Shown here piece after piece: positions 1 through 9,944 of a DNA stretch of 64,000 bases. Below the pieces are notes generated by a model. It worked only from the letters and a program-made list of their open reading frames with translations, searched no databases and was not told the DNA's origin. Origin of the DNA: Crotalaria pallida (taxonomy: Eukaryota > Streptophyta > Magnoliopsida > Fabales > Fabaceae); contig CM075649.1 in assembly GCA_037953625.1 (NCBI GenBank), forward strand, positions 64,503,160 through 64,567,159, in the 5' to 3' direction. Numbering within the stretch: the stretch's first letter is position 1; each line of letters opens with the position of its first letter. The translations under genes were made by a program, and so were the position numbers.

Positions 1-330
1 AGTTTAAAAAAATAAATGGAAAAGAAATTTATTATTTTGCGACGGATTTCTCGACGGATTATCCGACGAATTCTTCCGACGGATTTGTCCGTCGATAATG
101 CATAAATTTTAAAATATAAAAATTTAGAAAATATTACCGACGGAATTATCCGTCAGAAAGCTTGTTGTTTTAAAAAAATAAATGGAAAAGAAATTTATTA
201 TCCGATGGATTTGCCGACTGACTAATCCGACGGATTTGTCCGTCGATAATGCATAAATTTTAAAAGAGAAAAAATTAGAAAATAATACTGACGAAATTAT
301 CCGTCGGAAAGTTATTTCCCTAAAAAATAT
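1..330. repeat. Tandem repeat with CCGACGGA/TCCGTCGG inverted motifs
   Basis: Two copies of a unit of about 166 bp: the stretch around AATAAATGGAAAAGAAATTT recurs at about 11 and 177. Each unit holds several short motifs of the form CCGACGGA and the complement TCCGTCGG in an AT-rich background, followed by a shared GATAATGCATAAATTTTAAAA block. Dense short motifs in both orientations are typical of subterminal regions of CACTA-type DNA transposons, but no terminus or transposase is visible and the array runs off the left edge. The family assignment is inference. Confidence 0.5.
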
Positions 331-761
331 TATTATAAATATTTAGTAGAATTTTAAAAATAAAAAAAATTAAATAACATGTTGTAGACTGGATTCAACA
401 GTGATCCTTTGAAAATCCTTTAAGGTACCAACGAACCACTAGGCTAGACAAGAACATATTATTTACTTTACAAATATTTTAAATGAATAATTTAATTTTC
501 TCTCTATGTTAATTTGGTATAATTTTCTTATCTGCATTTTATAAGTTAATTATTATTTGGGTAAAACAAAATAATTTTTATAGATCATGTTTGTGTTTTG
601 ATTAAATCATGTAACTACTCTAAAAATATAAATAAGAATTTCCTTATACCTCATGGTTTGAGTACCTACTAGGGTTGTTGACTTGTTAGTTGAACTTCTT
701 TGTATACCCTTTGATTCTTGATCATTTGGAGACATCTCATCAAGTTCATTTTTAAGATGAT
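331..761. other. AT-rich non-coding flank left of element A
   Basis: AT-rich DNA without an open frame of note. I see no recognisable gene or repeat boundary. It is the left flank of the element A insertion. Confidence 0.5.
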
Positions 762-766
762 CATTC
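762..766. repeat. Target site duplication of element A, left copy (CATTC)
   Basis: CATTC immediately precedes the TGTAACACCCC start of the 5' LTR and recurs exactly at 9940-9944 directly after the GTGTTACA end of the 3' LTR. A 5-bp duplication is the normal product of Ty3/gypsy integrase and proves that both outer ends belong to one insertion. Confidence 0.93.
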
Positions 767-1053
767 TGTAACACCCCAAATTTTCATCCCCTGGTGTAAT
801 GAAAATTTTGATTATGAAAGGTTATTTCATAATTATTTTTCCTCCATCATAATTATATATTCATAATTAAATTGGAATAATTACGTGTTGGTATTAGTGC
901 CTGTGTGAAGTGGAAAAGTATTTTGATAAAAGATAATATGTAAAAAACAATGTTTTTGCATATTAGTCCCTAAATTAGGACCTAGAATAAATATTAGGAA
1001 GGTTTTGGAGGGAAGGGTATTAAAATAAATATTTTTGAAAAATTGGCAAAAAT

Positions 1054-1081
1054 ACTCGAGTATTCCTGGAAACACTCGAGT
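1054..1081. promoter_or_regulatory. ACTCGAGT palindrome pair in U3 of element A
   Basis: Two perfect 8-bp palindromes ACTCGAGT at 1054-1061 and 1074-1081, about 130-160 bp upstream of the TATA box. Element C has a pair in the same relative position (54199-54226). Position and conservation suggest a protein-binding site for transcription control; this is inference. Confidence 0.55.
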
Positions 1082-1212
1082 ATTTGAGTCAGTGGAGAAC
1101 TCGTGAGTGCGTTTGATGAGTCAACACTCGACGATTCTCTTTCGTTGACACGAAAACATTTCCAGGACACGTTAATAATCTTCGAGTTGAGCTGCATGAT
1201 CAATGGGAATGG

Positions 1213-1221
1213 CTATTTAAG
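1213..1221 (+). promoter_or_regulatory. TATA box of the element A LTR
   Basis: CTATTTAAG. The same motif occurs at the same relative place in the LTRs of B (minus, 16203 and 25598) and C (minus, 54060 and 62312). A start site about 30 bp downstream would open a leader ending at the GTAAGT at 1495. The 3' LTR lacks this segment, so only the 5' LTR keeps a promoter. Confidence 0.65.
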
Positions 1222-1494
1222 CTTTTGGTTGAGGAAAATGGACCATTTTGGTCGAATTGCTCTTTAGACACCAACTTAGGGTTTCCAATTTCGTGCTTTG
1301 ATTACTCGATCGTTGCTGAGAGTTAGATTAAGTGTGATACATCGTTGGGAAGCTCACGTTTCGAGCTTCACAAAGTTATAAGATTCGTGAGTTGAGGGGC
1401 TGTGTGGAAGGAGAATCGAGGATCGGAAGGAGAGGGATTGTTGCTGCCAAACCAAGTTCCTGAGGTCTGGAGCCTACTTGGAGCTAGGATTTTT

Positions 1495-2962
1495 GTAAGT
1501 TTATGAGCCCTCTGAATCTCAAATTCGTTCCTACCACTAGTTTAAGTTGCAGAGAATAATTCCAAACCTCTTTCCCTAATTTTTACAATGATCTTGCATG
1601 TCAAATCCTCTGGTTTTGGTACTCTGTTCAAATATGGCTGCATGCAAAGGATTTTTGGGGTTTAGCATTTCCAGCCAATTTCTCTGCAATCTCTGTATTG
1701 ATTCACGACCAAGAGGTAAGGGTGAAGCTATTAATTCGCTAGAATAAGTTTAAATCAATTGAATTTAGGTTGAGAGTCAACTAGAGACTCTATGGGCATA
1801 GTTGGAAATAGGATCAAGGCTTGGAGGCCTCTCTGAGTTCAAATATTGTTTTGGACAAGTTTATTATGTTACATGCAAGCTGTACCAAAGTTGTTTTCTT
1901 GCTAAATGTGCTTAAAATTGGATTTGGCATGTTGAGTTGTTGGGAAAGTGGATTTTATGCATAATTGATGCTATGGTGTGATTCAGTGTAATATGTTGTT
2001 AATTTTGTATTGGAACATGTTTTATATGCATAATGTAAGCTCTGTTGATCCTTGGTTTTAACTGGAATTGGTTAGAATTGGAAATGGTATGTTAAAAGGC
2101 AATTTACAGTGTAATCTGTCTGAAAACACTCGAGTATTGGGGTTGATACTCGAGTATTTCGAGCAAACCTGGGACATGGATTTCTGGAAAATGAAGTACA
2201 CTCGAGTACTCATGAAGAACACTCGAGTATTTTGATAAAACCTGAGGAACACTCGAGTATCCATGAAGAACACTCGAGTATTTTGGTAAAACCTGAAAAA
2301 TGAATTTCTGGAAAATGAAGGACACTCGAGTATTCATGAGTTACTCGAGTATCTTTATGAAAAGTATGATTCACTCGAGTCCAGGACATTTCACTCGAGT
2401 CTTTTGTCCAGGGTCAGGAAAGTATTTTTCTTTACATACCTAAATTATTTCCAATTGAATCAACTATGCTTATGGGGAGAATATCATGTTCCAATAAAAA
2501 GAATGGGATGATAAAGAATAACATTAAAATACACTGATAAAATATTATTGGTTGCACATAATAAGATTATTGGTTAATCTTAATGGATTAGTTTATGTGC
2601 ATTCATACATGGAGAAAGGAGATGCATACTTAATTCGGTGGTAACTGGCTCGATGACACATTTTGGTAATGTGGGTAGCATTGGGGAATGTTGTTACATC
2701 TTGGTGACGTTGTGTGCACACTATCCGAGCAGTTTCCCAATACATGTTGGTCATGTATACGAATTACTGGATTAAACGTTCAATAAACAATGGAAATGGG
2801 AAGCATGCATCATGACACATAAATAATGGGATTATTATAAATGAACCATGCTTGCTCATTTGTCTATGCCTCTGACTACTTGGTACTTGTGAATGTTACT
2901 TGCTCTATTTATTCTTATTCGATTATGTGAATTATATTGCTTACCCCTTATGCCCATTGTAG
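1495..2962 (+). other. Putative intron inside the element A LTR
   Basis: It begins with the near-consensus donor GTAAGT after TTTTT and ends in a pyrimidine-rich stretch closing with CCCATTGTAG. Element C shows GTAAGC in a homologous leader context and the same acceptor context (GCTTACCCCT, then TTGTAG). The intron would be 1468 bp and contains the ten-copy ACTCGAGT cluster. Splicing is inferred; no transcript evidence is available here. Confidence 0.5.
2128..2400. repeat. Ten-copy ACTCGAGT palindrome cluster, 5' LTR of A
   Basis: Ten exact ACTCGAGT palindromes within 273 bp, usually followed by ATT or ATC and spaced irregularly by about 12-40 bp in two or three larger repeated blocks. Their repetition makes spurious open frames on the minus strand. 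The central CpG is preserved in all ten, which is notable in transposon DNA that is normally methylated and loses CpG. Confidence 0.9.
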
Positions 2963-2965
2963 GTG

Positions 2966-3451
2966 ATGGCTCTCTATCTAGCTTGCATCGAGTTGCGCCC
3001 ACTCCCTAGTGGAGTGTGGTACTACGAGGACCATAGAGCCACTTTTGAGGGTGAGGTAGAGGTGACTCTGTATCACCCTAACCCTCTGGATCGTGTCCGT
3101 CCTCGTAGGTTTCGCATCCCTATTATCTATACTTTGCATGTACCCCCTTTTTATGCTTATCATGGACCACCCCCGACTCGAACAGCTCGTCGATTTCATT
3201 CCTTTCGTTTTAGAGCTGCTACTAGATCTCACCCTTCTGCTTCCCGAGTGATCCGTAAGGAGACTCCTGTAACTAGTCCGATGAGTCCGGTTCATGGGAC
3301 TCCTTCAGCTGACCCAGTGCCCAGTGGTAGGGTACCCACTCAGTCGGACGAGATAGAGGAGGATCCTGAGGAGGCTGAGAGTGAGGGCGAGCCAGTCGAG
3401 CACTCCACTGGGAGCCAGTGGGGAGTTGGGGATCCACCGAGTGATGCATAG
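2966..3451 (+). CDS. LTR-encoded small protein, A type (161 aa), 5' LTR copy
   Basis: I do not recognise a known family. The frame starts at ATG 2966, three bases behind an acceptor-like TTGTAG; an in-frame GTG precedes it, so it could also be the last exon of a longer spliced product. The N-terminal half is ordered-looking: RPLPSGVWYYEDH at about residues 10-22, then FEGEVEVTLYHPNP and an RPRRFRIPIIY block (about 45-55). The C-terminal half is rich in Pro, Ser and Arg and ends in a strongly acidic tail (DEIEEDPEEAESEGE). It lies on the sense strand of the LTR, outside gag-pol. The other LTR holds a copy (8870), and element C holds a clear homologue. No signal peptide or membrane segment is seen. 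Function unknown. Confidence 0.65.
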   Translation: MALYLACIELRPLPSGVWYYEDHRATFEGEVEVTLYHPNPLDRVRPRRFRIPIIYTLHVPPFYAYHGPPPTRTARRFHSFRFRAATRSHPSASRVIRKETPVTSPMSPVHGTPSADPVPSGRVPTQSDEIEEDPEEAESEGEPVEHSTGSQWGVGDPPSDA

Positions 3452-4023
3452 TATAGATGGTTAGGATGTGGGACATGTGGAGCAGCTGCTGGAGATTCTG
3501 GAGACTTATGCTATGGAGGAGGATCATTGGACCGCTGCTGGGATTTCATATTTTGCTCTATACATATATTGTATATATTTTGGAGAGATCTCAGTGAGGA
3601 GGTCTTTTCTTTTAGTCTTATATCATGGACTTCTATCTTATAAACTTCTGCTATCTCGACTTTGACCTTGATATATGTTGGTACTTTTATGTGATGTTAT
3701 GAATATATATATATATATCTTTATATAAATGACATGAAATGTGGATTACCAAATCGAGGTCACTATTTTATCAAAATTCCGCTCACTCTGATAATAATGT
3801 TGTTTTATTCTCACAAGAAAGATTTTAGTGCTGAGTTGGGAAGTTTTTAATAATCGCAAATGAAGACCCAACTTATGCTAACACGAACTACTTTAATCGT
3901 CTGTATGGAAACAAGTATTTTAGAAAAAGATTTTCATTACTTCTCCAATGAACGCAAGTCCATATTTATTATATAAATACAAATAGAGACTATATTTTGT
4001 AAACTAGAAGAGAGAGTGTTACA
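3452..4023 (+). other. Distal part of the A LTR after the small-protein frame
   Basis: Non-coding tail of the LTR: a short (TA)n run at about 3707-3719, expanded to about 25 bp in the 3' LTR at 9608-9634, then AT-rich sequence ending in GTGTTACA. The polyadenylation region of the element transcript is expected here, but I cannot place it precisely. Confidence 0.5.
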
Positions 4024-4028
4024 TTTTA

Positions 4029-4040
4029 TGGTATCAGATC
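4029..4040 (+). other. Primer binding site of element A
   Basis: TGGTATCAGATC, five bases after the LTR end, matches the 3' end of plant initiator tRNA-Met except at the eleventh base (T for G). It identifies this LTR as the 5' one and fixes the element orientation as plus. Confidence 0.85.
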
Positions 4041-4231
4041 ATAATGGTCCTGATTCTTGATCCTCTCAAGCATGATCTGCCAGAAGATGCTACAGTTGGG
4101 TAAAGTTTCTTAGTTATTTGATTTATTTCAAATAGCTTGAGTTCTATTAATATTGGTTTAGAATAGAACTAGATAGATTTCAATGGTGTAGGTAGATCTT
4201 TAACGACCTAGGTCCATAGTGCAGGCTCACT

Positions 4232-7200
4232 ATGGCATCGCGTTATAGAAATCATACGAACGATCTGTTGGAAAGGATCACTGCAGTGTTAGAGAATATG
4301 CAGCAGAATCAACATCAGCAACATCAATCTTAGCCCGTTAATCCACCTCCAGTGGGTGTAGCAGCTACGGAGGCCAAAACTTTGTCGGACTTCAGGAGTT
4401 GCAATCCCTCAAAGTTTGTTGGTGGGTTTAAGCCTGAAGAAGCTAATAAGTGGATCTTAGAAATGGACAAGATCTTTAGAACTTTGGAATGCTCCGATGC
4501 GCATAAAATAGTTTATGCTGTTTTCATGCTGGAAGGTGAAGCGGAACATTGGTGGAATCATATTGCCCAGTTACTGGCTCATGAGGGAAGAGAGGTAACT
4601 TGGGAAGTATTCATGGAGGAATTTCTAAAGAAGTACTTTCCTGACGATCTAAGGAGGAAGAAAGAGGTGGAGTTTCTACAACTCAAACAAGGCAGCATGA
4701 GTGTGGGTGAATATGCTGTGAAATTTGAGGAATTGATGAAATACTCTCCTTACTATCAGATGAATCCTGATGAAAGGAGTAAGTGAATTAAGTTTGAAGG
4801 AGGGCTGAGACCTGAATTAAAGTCAGTATTCAGTTATCAAAAGATTCAAAGTTTTCCCATGCTGGTTGATATGTGTAGAATGTATGAGGATGATAAAAAG
4901 GCTGAGACAGTTCAGATTGTGGAAGGAAAGAAGGAACATCAGGGATATGGACCACAGAGGCGGAAAGGGCATGATCACCGTCACAAAGGTCCTTATTCCC
5001 ATAAGAATCGAGGAAAGGGCAAGATGTCTGGTGATCGAAACACCTCTTACAATAATGCTCCTTATTGTGAGAAGTGCAAGCGTCATCACTTCAGAAGATT
5101 TTGTTGGTCTCACAATGGATGTTTTAACTGCGGGAAACCTGGTCATTTTTCTCGCGATTGCAAGGAACCACCTAAGGACACTCAAAGAGGATCTGTGGAC
5201 AAGCCAGTGACCCAAGGGCGAGTTTTCACCCTTAGCGGTGCTGAAGCAAACCAGACTCCGGGACTCGTGCAAGGTACTTATTTGCTCAATGACCAACCTT
5301 GTAGAATTTTATTCGATTCAGGAGCCACTCATTCATTTGTTTCCTTTGAATGTGTGAATCGTTTGAAATCATCTGTGTCTGAATCACCCTATTGTCTTAG
5401 GGTAGAAACCCCTACTAATTCTCCCGTGATCGCTTCAAAGGTGTGCCTTAATTGTAGAATTAAGGTATTAGATCGAGTCTCTCAGTTAGATCTGATCTGT
5501 TTACTTTTGTCCCAATTGGATGTGATTTTGGGCATGAACTGGATGATTAGTAATCATGTGGTTACTGACTGCGATAAGAAGGCAATTTTATATAAGGACT
5601 CAATCTCAGAGAAATATCTCTGTTTTGTCTCTGCTGTTGAACCGGAGGAAGGAGAAAAGTCTGTGGAGGAAATTCCAGTTGTTCGAGAATTTCCTGAAGT
5701 ATTCCCTAAGGAGATGCCGGGATTACCACCCAAGAGGGAGATTGAGTTTGAAATCGAGTTGATTCCAGGAACTGGTCCCATTTCTATTGCCCCTTATATA
5801 ATGGCACCACCCGAGATGGTCGAATTGATGAAGCAGATAGAGGAGCTGCTGCAGAAACAGCTTATTAGACCAAGCGTATCCCCGTGGGGCGCTCCGGTGT
5901 TGTTTGTTAAGAAGAAGGATGGAAGCCTTAGAATGTGTGTAGATTACAGACAGTTAAATAAGGTGACCATAAAGAATAAATATCCTTTGCCAAGGATTGA
6001 CGATCTAATGGATCAGGTAAGAGGAGCTTCAGTGTTTTCCAAGATTGATCTGAGATCTGGGTATCATCAGATCATAATTAAGGAGGAAGATATCCCTAAG
6101 ACTGCATTTCGATCTCGATACGGACATTACGAGTACGTTGTAATGTCATTCGGATTGACAAATGCACTAGCTATCTTCATGGATGATATGAATTGGATTT
6201 TTAGACCATATCTGGATTCATTCGTGGTAGTTTTCATTGATGATATCCTGATATATTCTAAGAATCCGGAAGAGCATGACGAACATCTTCGGATAGAATT
6301 GAAGATTTTGAAGGAGAAGCAACTCTACGCCAAAATCTCTAAATGTGAATTTTGGTTGAAGGAAGTTCAGTTTTTGGGGCATGTGATTTCGGAAGGTGGC
6401 ATAGCAGTTGACCCAGCTAAAGTTGAATCGGTTCTACAGTGGGTTCAACCGAAGACAGTCACCGAAGTCCGAAGTTTCTTAGGACTGGCTGGTTATTATA
6501 GAAGATTCATTGAGGGATTTTTGAGGATCGCACTACCTCTTACCAAGTTAACTTGGAAGGACCAACCATTCATATGGGATGAGAAGTGTGAGAAGAGTTT
6601 TCTGATGCTTAAGGAAAGATTAACATCCTCGCCAGTGTTAATCTTACCTGACCCTCACAAGGAGTATGAAGTGTACTGTGATGCATCAGGACAAGGGCTT
6701 GGGAGTGTTCTAATGCAAGGAGGAAAGGTCATGGCATATGCATCTCGTCAATTGAAAGTTCACGAGGTGAATTATCCCACCCATGATTTGGAACTCGCTG
6801 CAATAGTTTTTGCACTGAAGATATGGAGGCATTATCTCTATAGCACTACATTCTGAGTGTTTAGTGACCATAAGAGTTTGAAGTATTTGTTTGATCAGAA
6901 GGAGTTAAATATGAGGCAGCACCGGTGGATGGAATTTTTAAAAGACTACGACTTTGAGCTTCATTATCATCCCGGTAAGGCTAATGTTGTAGCAGACGCT
7001 TTGAGCCGTAAAGCGATTTATGCAAGTTCCATGATGATTAAAGAAACAACTTTGATTGAAGAGTTTTGGGATTTAAGTTTAGTGATGAAAGTGGAACCAA
7101 GCCATATTAAGATGGGTATGTTGCAAATTTCTAGTGAATTCTTGGCTCGAATTCGAGAATTGCAACAAGAGGACGAAGAGTTATTAGAAAAGAGGAAGTT

Positions 7201-7639
7201 GGTGAAAGGAGGAAAAGAGCCTAATTTCTTGGAAGGGTCGGATGGAATTCTTCATTTCAAAACGAGAATTTGCATACCAAAGAATTCGGAGATTAGAAGG
7301 TTAATTTTGGATAAGGTGCATAAGAGTCAGATGAGCATTCATCCGGGATCAACTAAGATGTACCGGGATTTGAAAGGCATGTTTTGGTGGTCGGGCCTTA
7401 AGAAGGATGTTGCAGATTATGTGGCGTCATGTTTAATCTGTCAAAAAGTTAAGATGGAACACCAGAAACCTAGAGGAATGCTGCAACCTTTGGATATTCC
7501 ACAATGGAAGTGGGATAGTATTTCCATGGATTTTGTGACTAGATTGCCAAGGACAGTTGCAAACCATGATGCAATCTGGGTAATTGTGGACCGCATTACT
7601 AAGTCGGCGCATTTCATTCCGGTGAATATGCGCTATTAA
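4232..7639 (+). pseudogene. gag-pol of element A, broken and 3'-truncated
   Basis: A single reading frame from ATG 4232 with in-frame stops at 4331 (TAG), 4784 (TGA) and 6854 (TGA), and an end at the deletion junction. In order: retrotransposon gag; a CCHC zinc knuckle CFNCGKPGHFSRDC (about codon 297); protease with DSGATH (about codon 362); reverse transcriptase with the catalytic FIDD intact (about codon 670); Ty3-type RNase H (YCDASGQGLG); integrase zinc-binding region (HPGSTKMYRDLK, then CLICQK) and the start of the catalytic core. The rest of the core, with its second Asp and Glu, and the C-terminus are deleted. Gag and pol share one frame without a programmed shift, as in chromoviruses. 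The closest relative in the window is element C. Confidence 0.92.
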
Positions 7640-8032
7640 GTCGCTAGAATAAGTTTAAATCAATTGAATTTAGGTTGAGAGTCAACTAGAGACTCTATGG
7701 GCATAGTTGGAAATATGATCAAGGCTTGGAGGCCTCTCTGAGTTCAAATATTCTTTTGGACAAGTTTATTATGTTACATGCAAGCTGTACCAAAGTTGTT
7801 TTCTTGCTAAATGTGCTTAAAATTGGATTTGGCATGTTGAGTTGTTGGAAAAGTGGATTTTATGCATAATTGATGCTATGGTGTGATTCAGTGTAATATG
7901 TTGTTAATTCTGTATTGGAACATGTTTTATATGCATAATGTAAGCTCTGTTGATCCTTGGTTTTAACTGGAATTGGTTAGAATTGGAAATGGTATGTTAA
8001 AAGGCAATTTACAGTGTAATCTGTCTGAAAAC

Positions 8033-8305
8033 ACTCGAGTATTGGGGTTGATACTCGAGTATTTCGACCAAACCTGGGACATGGATTTCTGGAAAATGAA
8101 GAACACTCGAGTACTCATGAAGAACACTCGAGTATTTTGATAAAACCTGAGGAACACTCGAGTATCCATGAAGAACACTCGAGTATTTTGGTAAAACCTG
8201 AAAAATGAATTTCTGGAAAATGAAGGACACTCGAGTATTCATGAGTTACTCGAGTATCTTTATGAAAAGTATGATTCACTCGAGTCCAGGACATTTCACT
8301 CGAGT
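8033..8305. repeat. Ten-copy ACTCGAGT palindrome cluster, 3' LTR of A
   Basis: The counterpart of the 2128-2400 cluster with all ten palindromes retained. Only a few bases between them differ. Confidence 0.9.
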
Positions 8306-8869
8306 CTTTTGTCTAGGGTCAGAAAAGTATTTTTTATACATACCTAAATTATTTCCAATTGAATCAACTATGCTTATGGGGAGAATATCAGGTTCCAATA
8401 AAAAGAATGGGATGATTAAGAACAACATTAAAGTACACTGATAAATTATTATTGGTTGCACATAATAAGATTATTGGTTAATCTTAATGGATTAATTTAT
8501 GTGCATTCATACATGGAGAAAGGAGATGGATACTTAATTCGGTGGTAACTGGCTCGATGACACATTTTGGTAATGTGGGCAGCATTGGGGAATGCTGTTA
8601 CGTCTTGGTGACGCTGTGTGCACACTATTCGAGCAGTTTCACAATACATGTTGGTCATGTATACGAATTACTGGATTGAACGTTCAATAAACAATGGAAA
8701 TGGGAAGCATGCATCATGACACATAAATAATGGGATTATTATAAATGAACCATGCTTGCTCATTTGTCTATGCATCTGACTACTTGGTACTTGTGAATGT
8801 TACTTGCTCTATTTATTCTTATTGGATTATGTGAATTATATTGCTTACCCCTTATGCCCATGGTAGGTG

Positions 8870-9355
8870 ATGGCTCGCTATCTAGCTTGCATCGAGTTGC
8901 GCCCACTCCCTAGTGGAGTGTGGTACTACGAGGACCATAGAGCCACTTTTGAGGGTGAGGTAGAGGTGACTCTGTATCACCCTAACCCTCTCGATCGTGT
9001 CCGTCCTCGTAGGTTTCGCATCCCTATTATCTATACTTTGCATGTACCCCCTTTTTATGCTTATCATGGACCACCCTCGACTCGACCAACTCGTCGATTT
9101 CATTCCTTTCGTTTTAGAGCTGCTACTAGATCTAACCCTTCTGCTTCCCGAGTGATCCGTGAGGAGACTCCTGTACCTAGTCCGATGAGTCCGGTTCATG
9201 GGACTCCTTCAGCTGACCTAGTGCCCAGTGGTAGGGTACCCACTCAGTCGGACGAGATAGAGGAGGATCCTGAGGAGGCTGAGAGTGAGGGCGAGCCAGT
9301 CGAGCACTCCACTGGTTGCCAGTGGGGAGTTAGGGATCCACCGGGTGATGCATAG
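8870..9355 (+). CDS. LTR-encoded small protein, A type (161 aa), 3' LTR copy
   Basis: Full-length copy of the 2966 frame, again directly behind an acceptor-like GTAG (CCCATGGTAG). It begins MARYLACIEL, closer to the element C protein (MSRYIACIEI) than the 5' copy, which has Leu at residue 3. About ten residues differ between the two A copies and nearly all changes are replacements, as expected when selection stops after insertion. The upstream promoter and donor are deleted in this LTR, so this copy is probably silent. Function unknown. Confidence 0.6.
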   Translation: MARYLACIELRPLPSGVWYYEDHRATFEGEVEVTLYHPNPLDRVRPRRFRIPIIYTLHVPPFYAYHGPPSTRPTRRFHSFRFRAATRSNPSASRVIREETPVPSPMSPVHGTPSADLVPSGRVPTQSDEIEEDPEEAESEGEPVEHSTGCQWGVRDPPGDA

Positions 9356-9603
9356 TATAGATGGTTAGGATGTGGGACATGTGGAGCAGCTGCTGGAGAT
9401 TCTGGAGACTTATGCTATGGAGGAGGATCATTGGACCGCTGCTGGGATTTCATATTTTGCTCTATACATATATTGTATATATTTTTGAGAGATCTTAGTG
9501 AGGTGGTCTTTTCTTTTAGTCTTATATCATGGACTTGTATCTTATAAACTTCTGCTATCTCGACTTTGACCTTGATATATGTTGGTACTTTTATGTGATG
9601 TTA

Positions 9604-9634
<31 letters not shown>

Positions 9635-9939
9635 CTTTATATAAATGACATGAAATGTGGATTACCAAATCAAGGTCACTATTTTATCAAAATTCCGCTC
9701 ACTCTATTAATAATGTTGTTTTATTCTCACAAGAAAGATTTTAGTGCTGAGTTGGGATGTTTTTAATAATCGCAAATGAAGACCCAACTTATGCTAACAC
9801 GAGCTACTTTAATCGTCTGTATGGAAACAAGTATTTTAGAAAAAGATTTTCATTACTTCTCCAATGAACGCAAGTCCATATTTATTATATAAATACAAAT
9901 AGAGACTATATTTTGTAAACTAGAAGAGAGAGTGTTACA

Positions 9940-9944
9940 CATTC
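9940..9944. repeat. Target site duplication of element A, right copy (CATTC)
   Basis: Exact repeat of 762-766 directly after the 3' LTR. Confidence 0.93.

Larger units (their letters stand above)
767..4023 (+). repeat. 5' LTR of element A (3257 bp)
   Basis: Starts TGTAACACCCC, ends GTGTTACA, followed five bases later by the tRNA-Met-type primer site. From 1727 onward it is repeated almost unchanged at 7632-9939. Inside are a TATA box (1213), a splice-donor-like GTAAGT (1495), ten ACTCGAGT palindromes (2128-2400), an acceptor-like AG (2962) and a 161-codon open frame (2966-3451). More than 3 kb is long for an LTR, and most of the excess is this gene-like module. Confidence 0.92.
767..9939 (+). 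mobile_element. Element A: Ty3/gypsy (Tekay-like) LTR retrotransposon, internally deleted
   Basis: A single insertion delimited by TSD CATTC and by TGTAACAC/GTGTTACA inverted ends. Order: full 5' LTR (767-4023), PBS (4029-4040), gag-pol remnant (4232-7639), 5'-truncated 3' LTR (7632-9939). The second half of integrase, any chromodomain, the polypurine tract and the first ~967 bp of the 3' LTR are gone. The junction is an 8-bp microhomology. Gag-pol carries three in-frame stops. Gag and pol resemble those of element C. The element cannot act on its own. Confidence 0.92.
7632..9939 (+). repeat. 3' LTR of element A, missing its first ~967 bp
   Basis: Collinear with 1727-4023 and ends GTGTTACA followed by the TSD CATTC. 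The junction with integrase is the octamer GCTATTAA, present both in the LTR (1727-1734) and in the integrase segment (7632-7639). The deletion removed U3, the TATA box and the donor site but left the palindrome cluster and the small-protein frame. Confidence 0.9.

Noticed and set aside
2058..2337. Minus-strand open frames with repeated TRVFF/YSSVLH peptides (also 7963-8242)
   Set aside because: They are translations of the ACTCGAGT palindrome array. The array lies in non-coding, intron-like LTR sequence, and both strands and several frames are open only because of the repeat.
4823..5296. Minus-strand 157-codon frame opposite gag of element A
   Set aside because: Shadow of the gag-pol frame; element C has no equivalent antisense frame.
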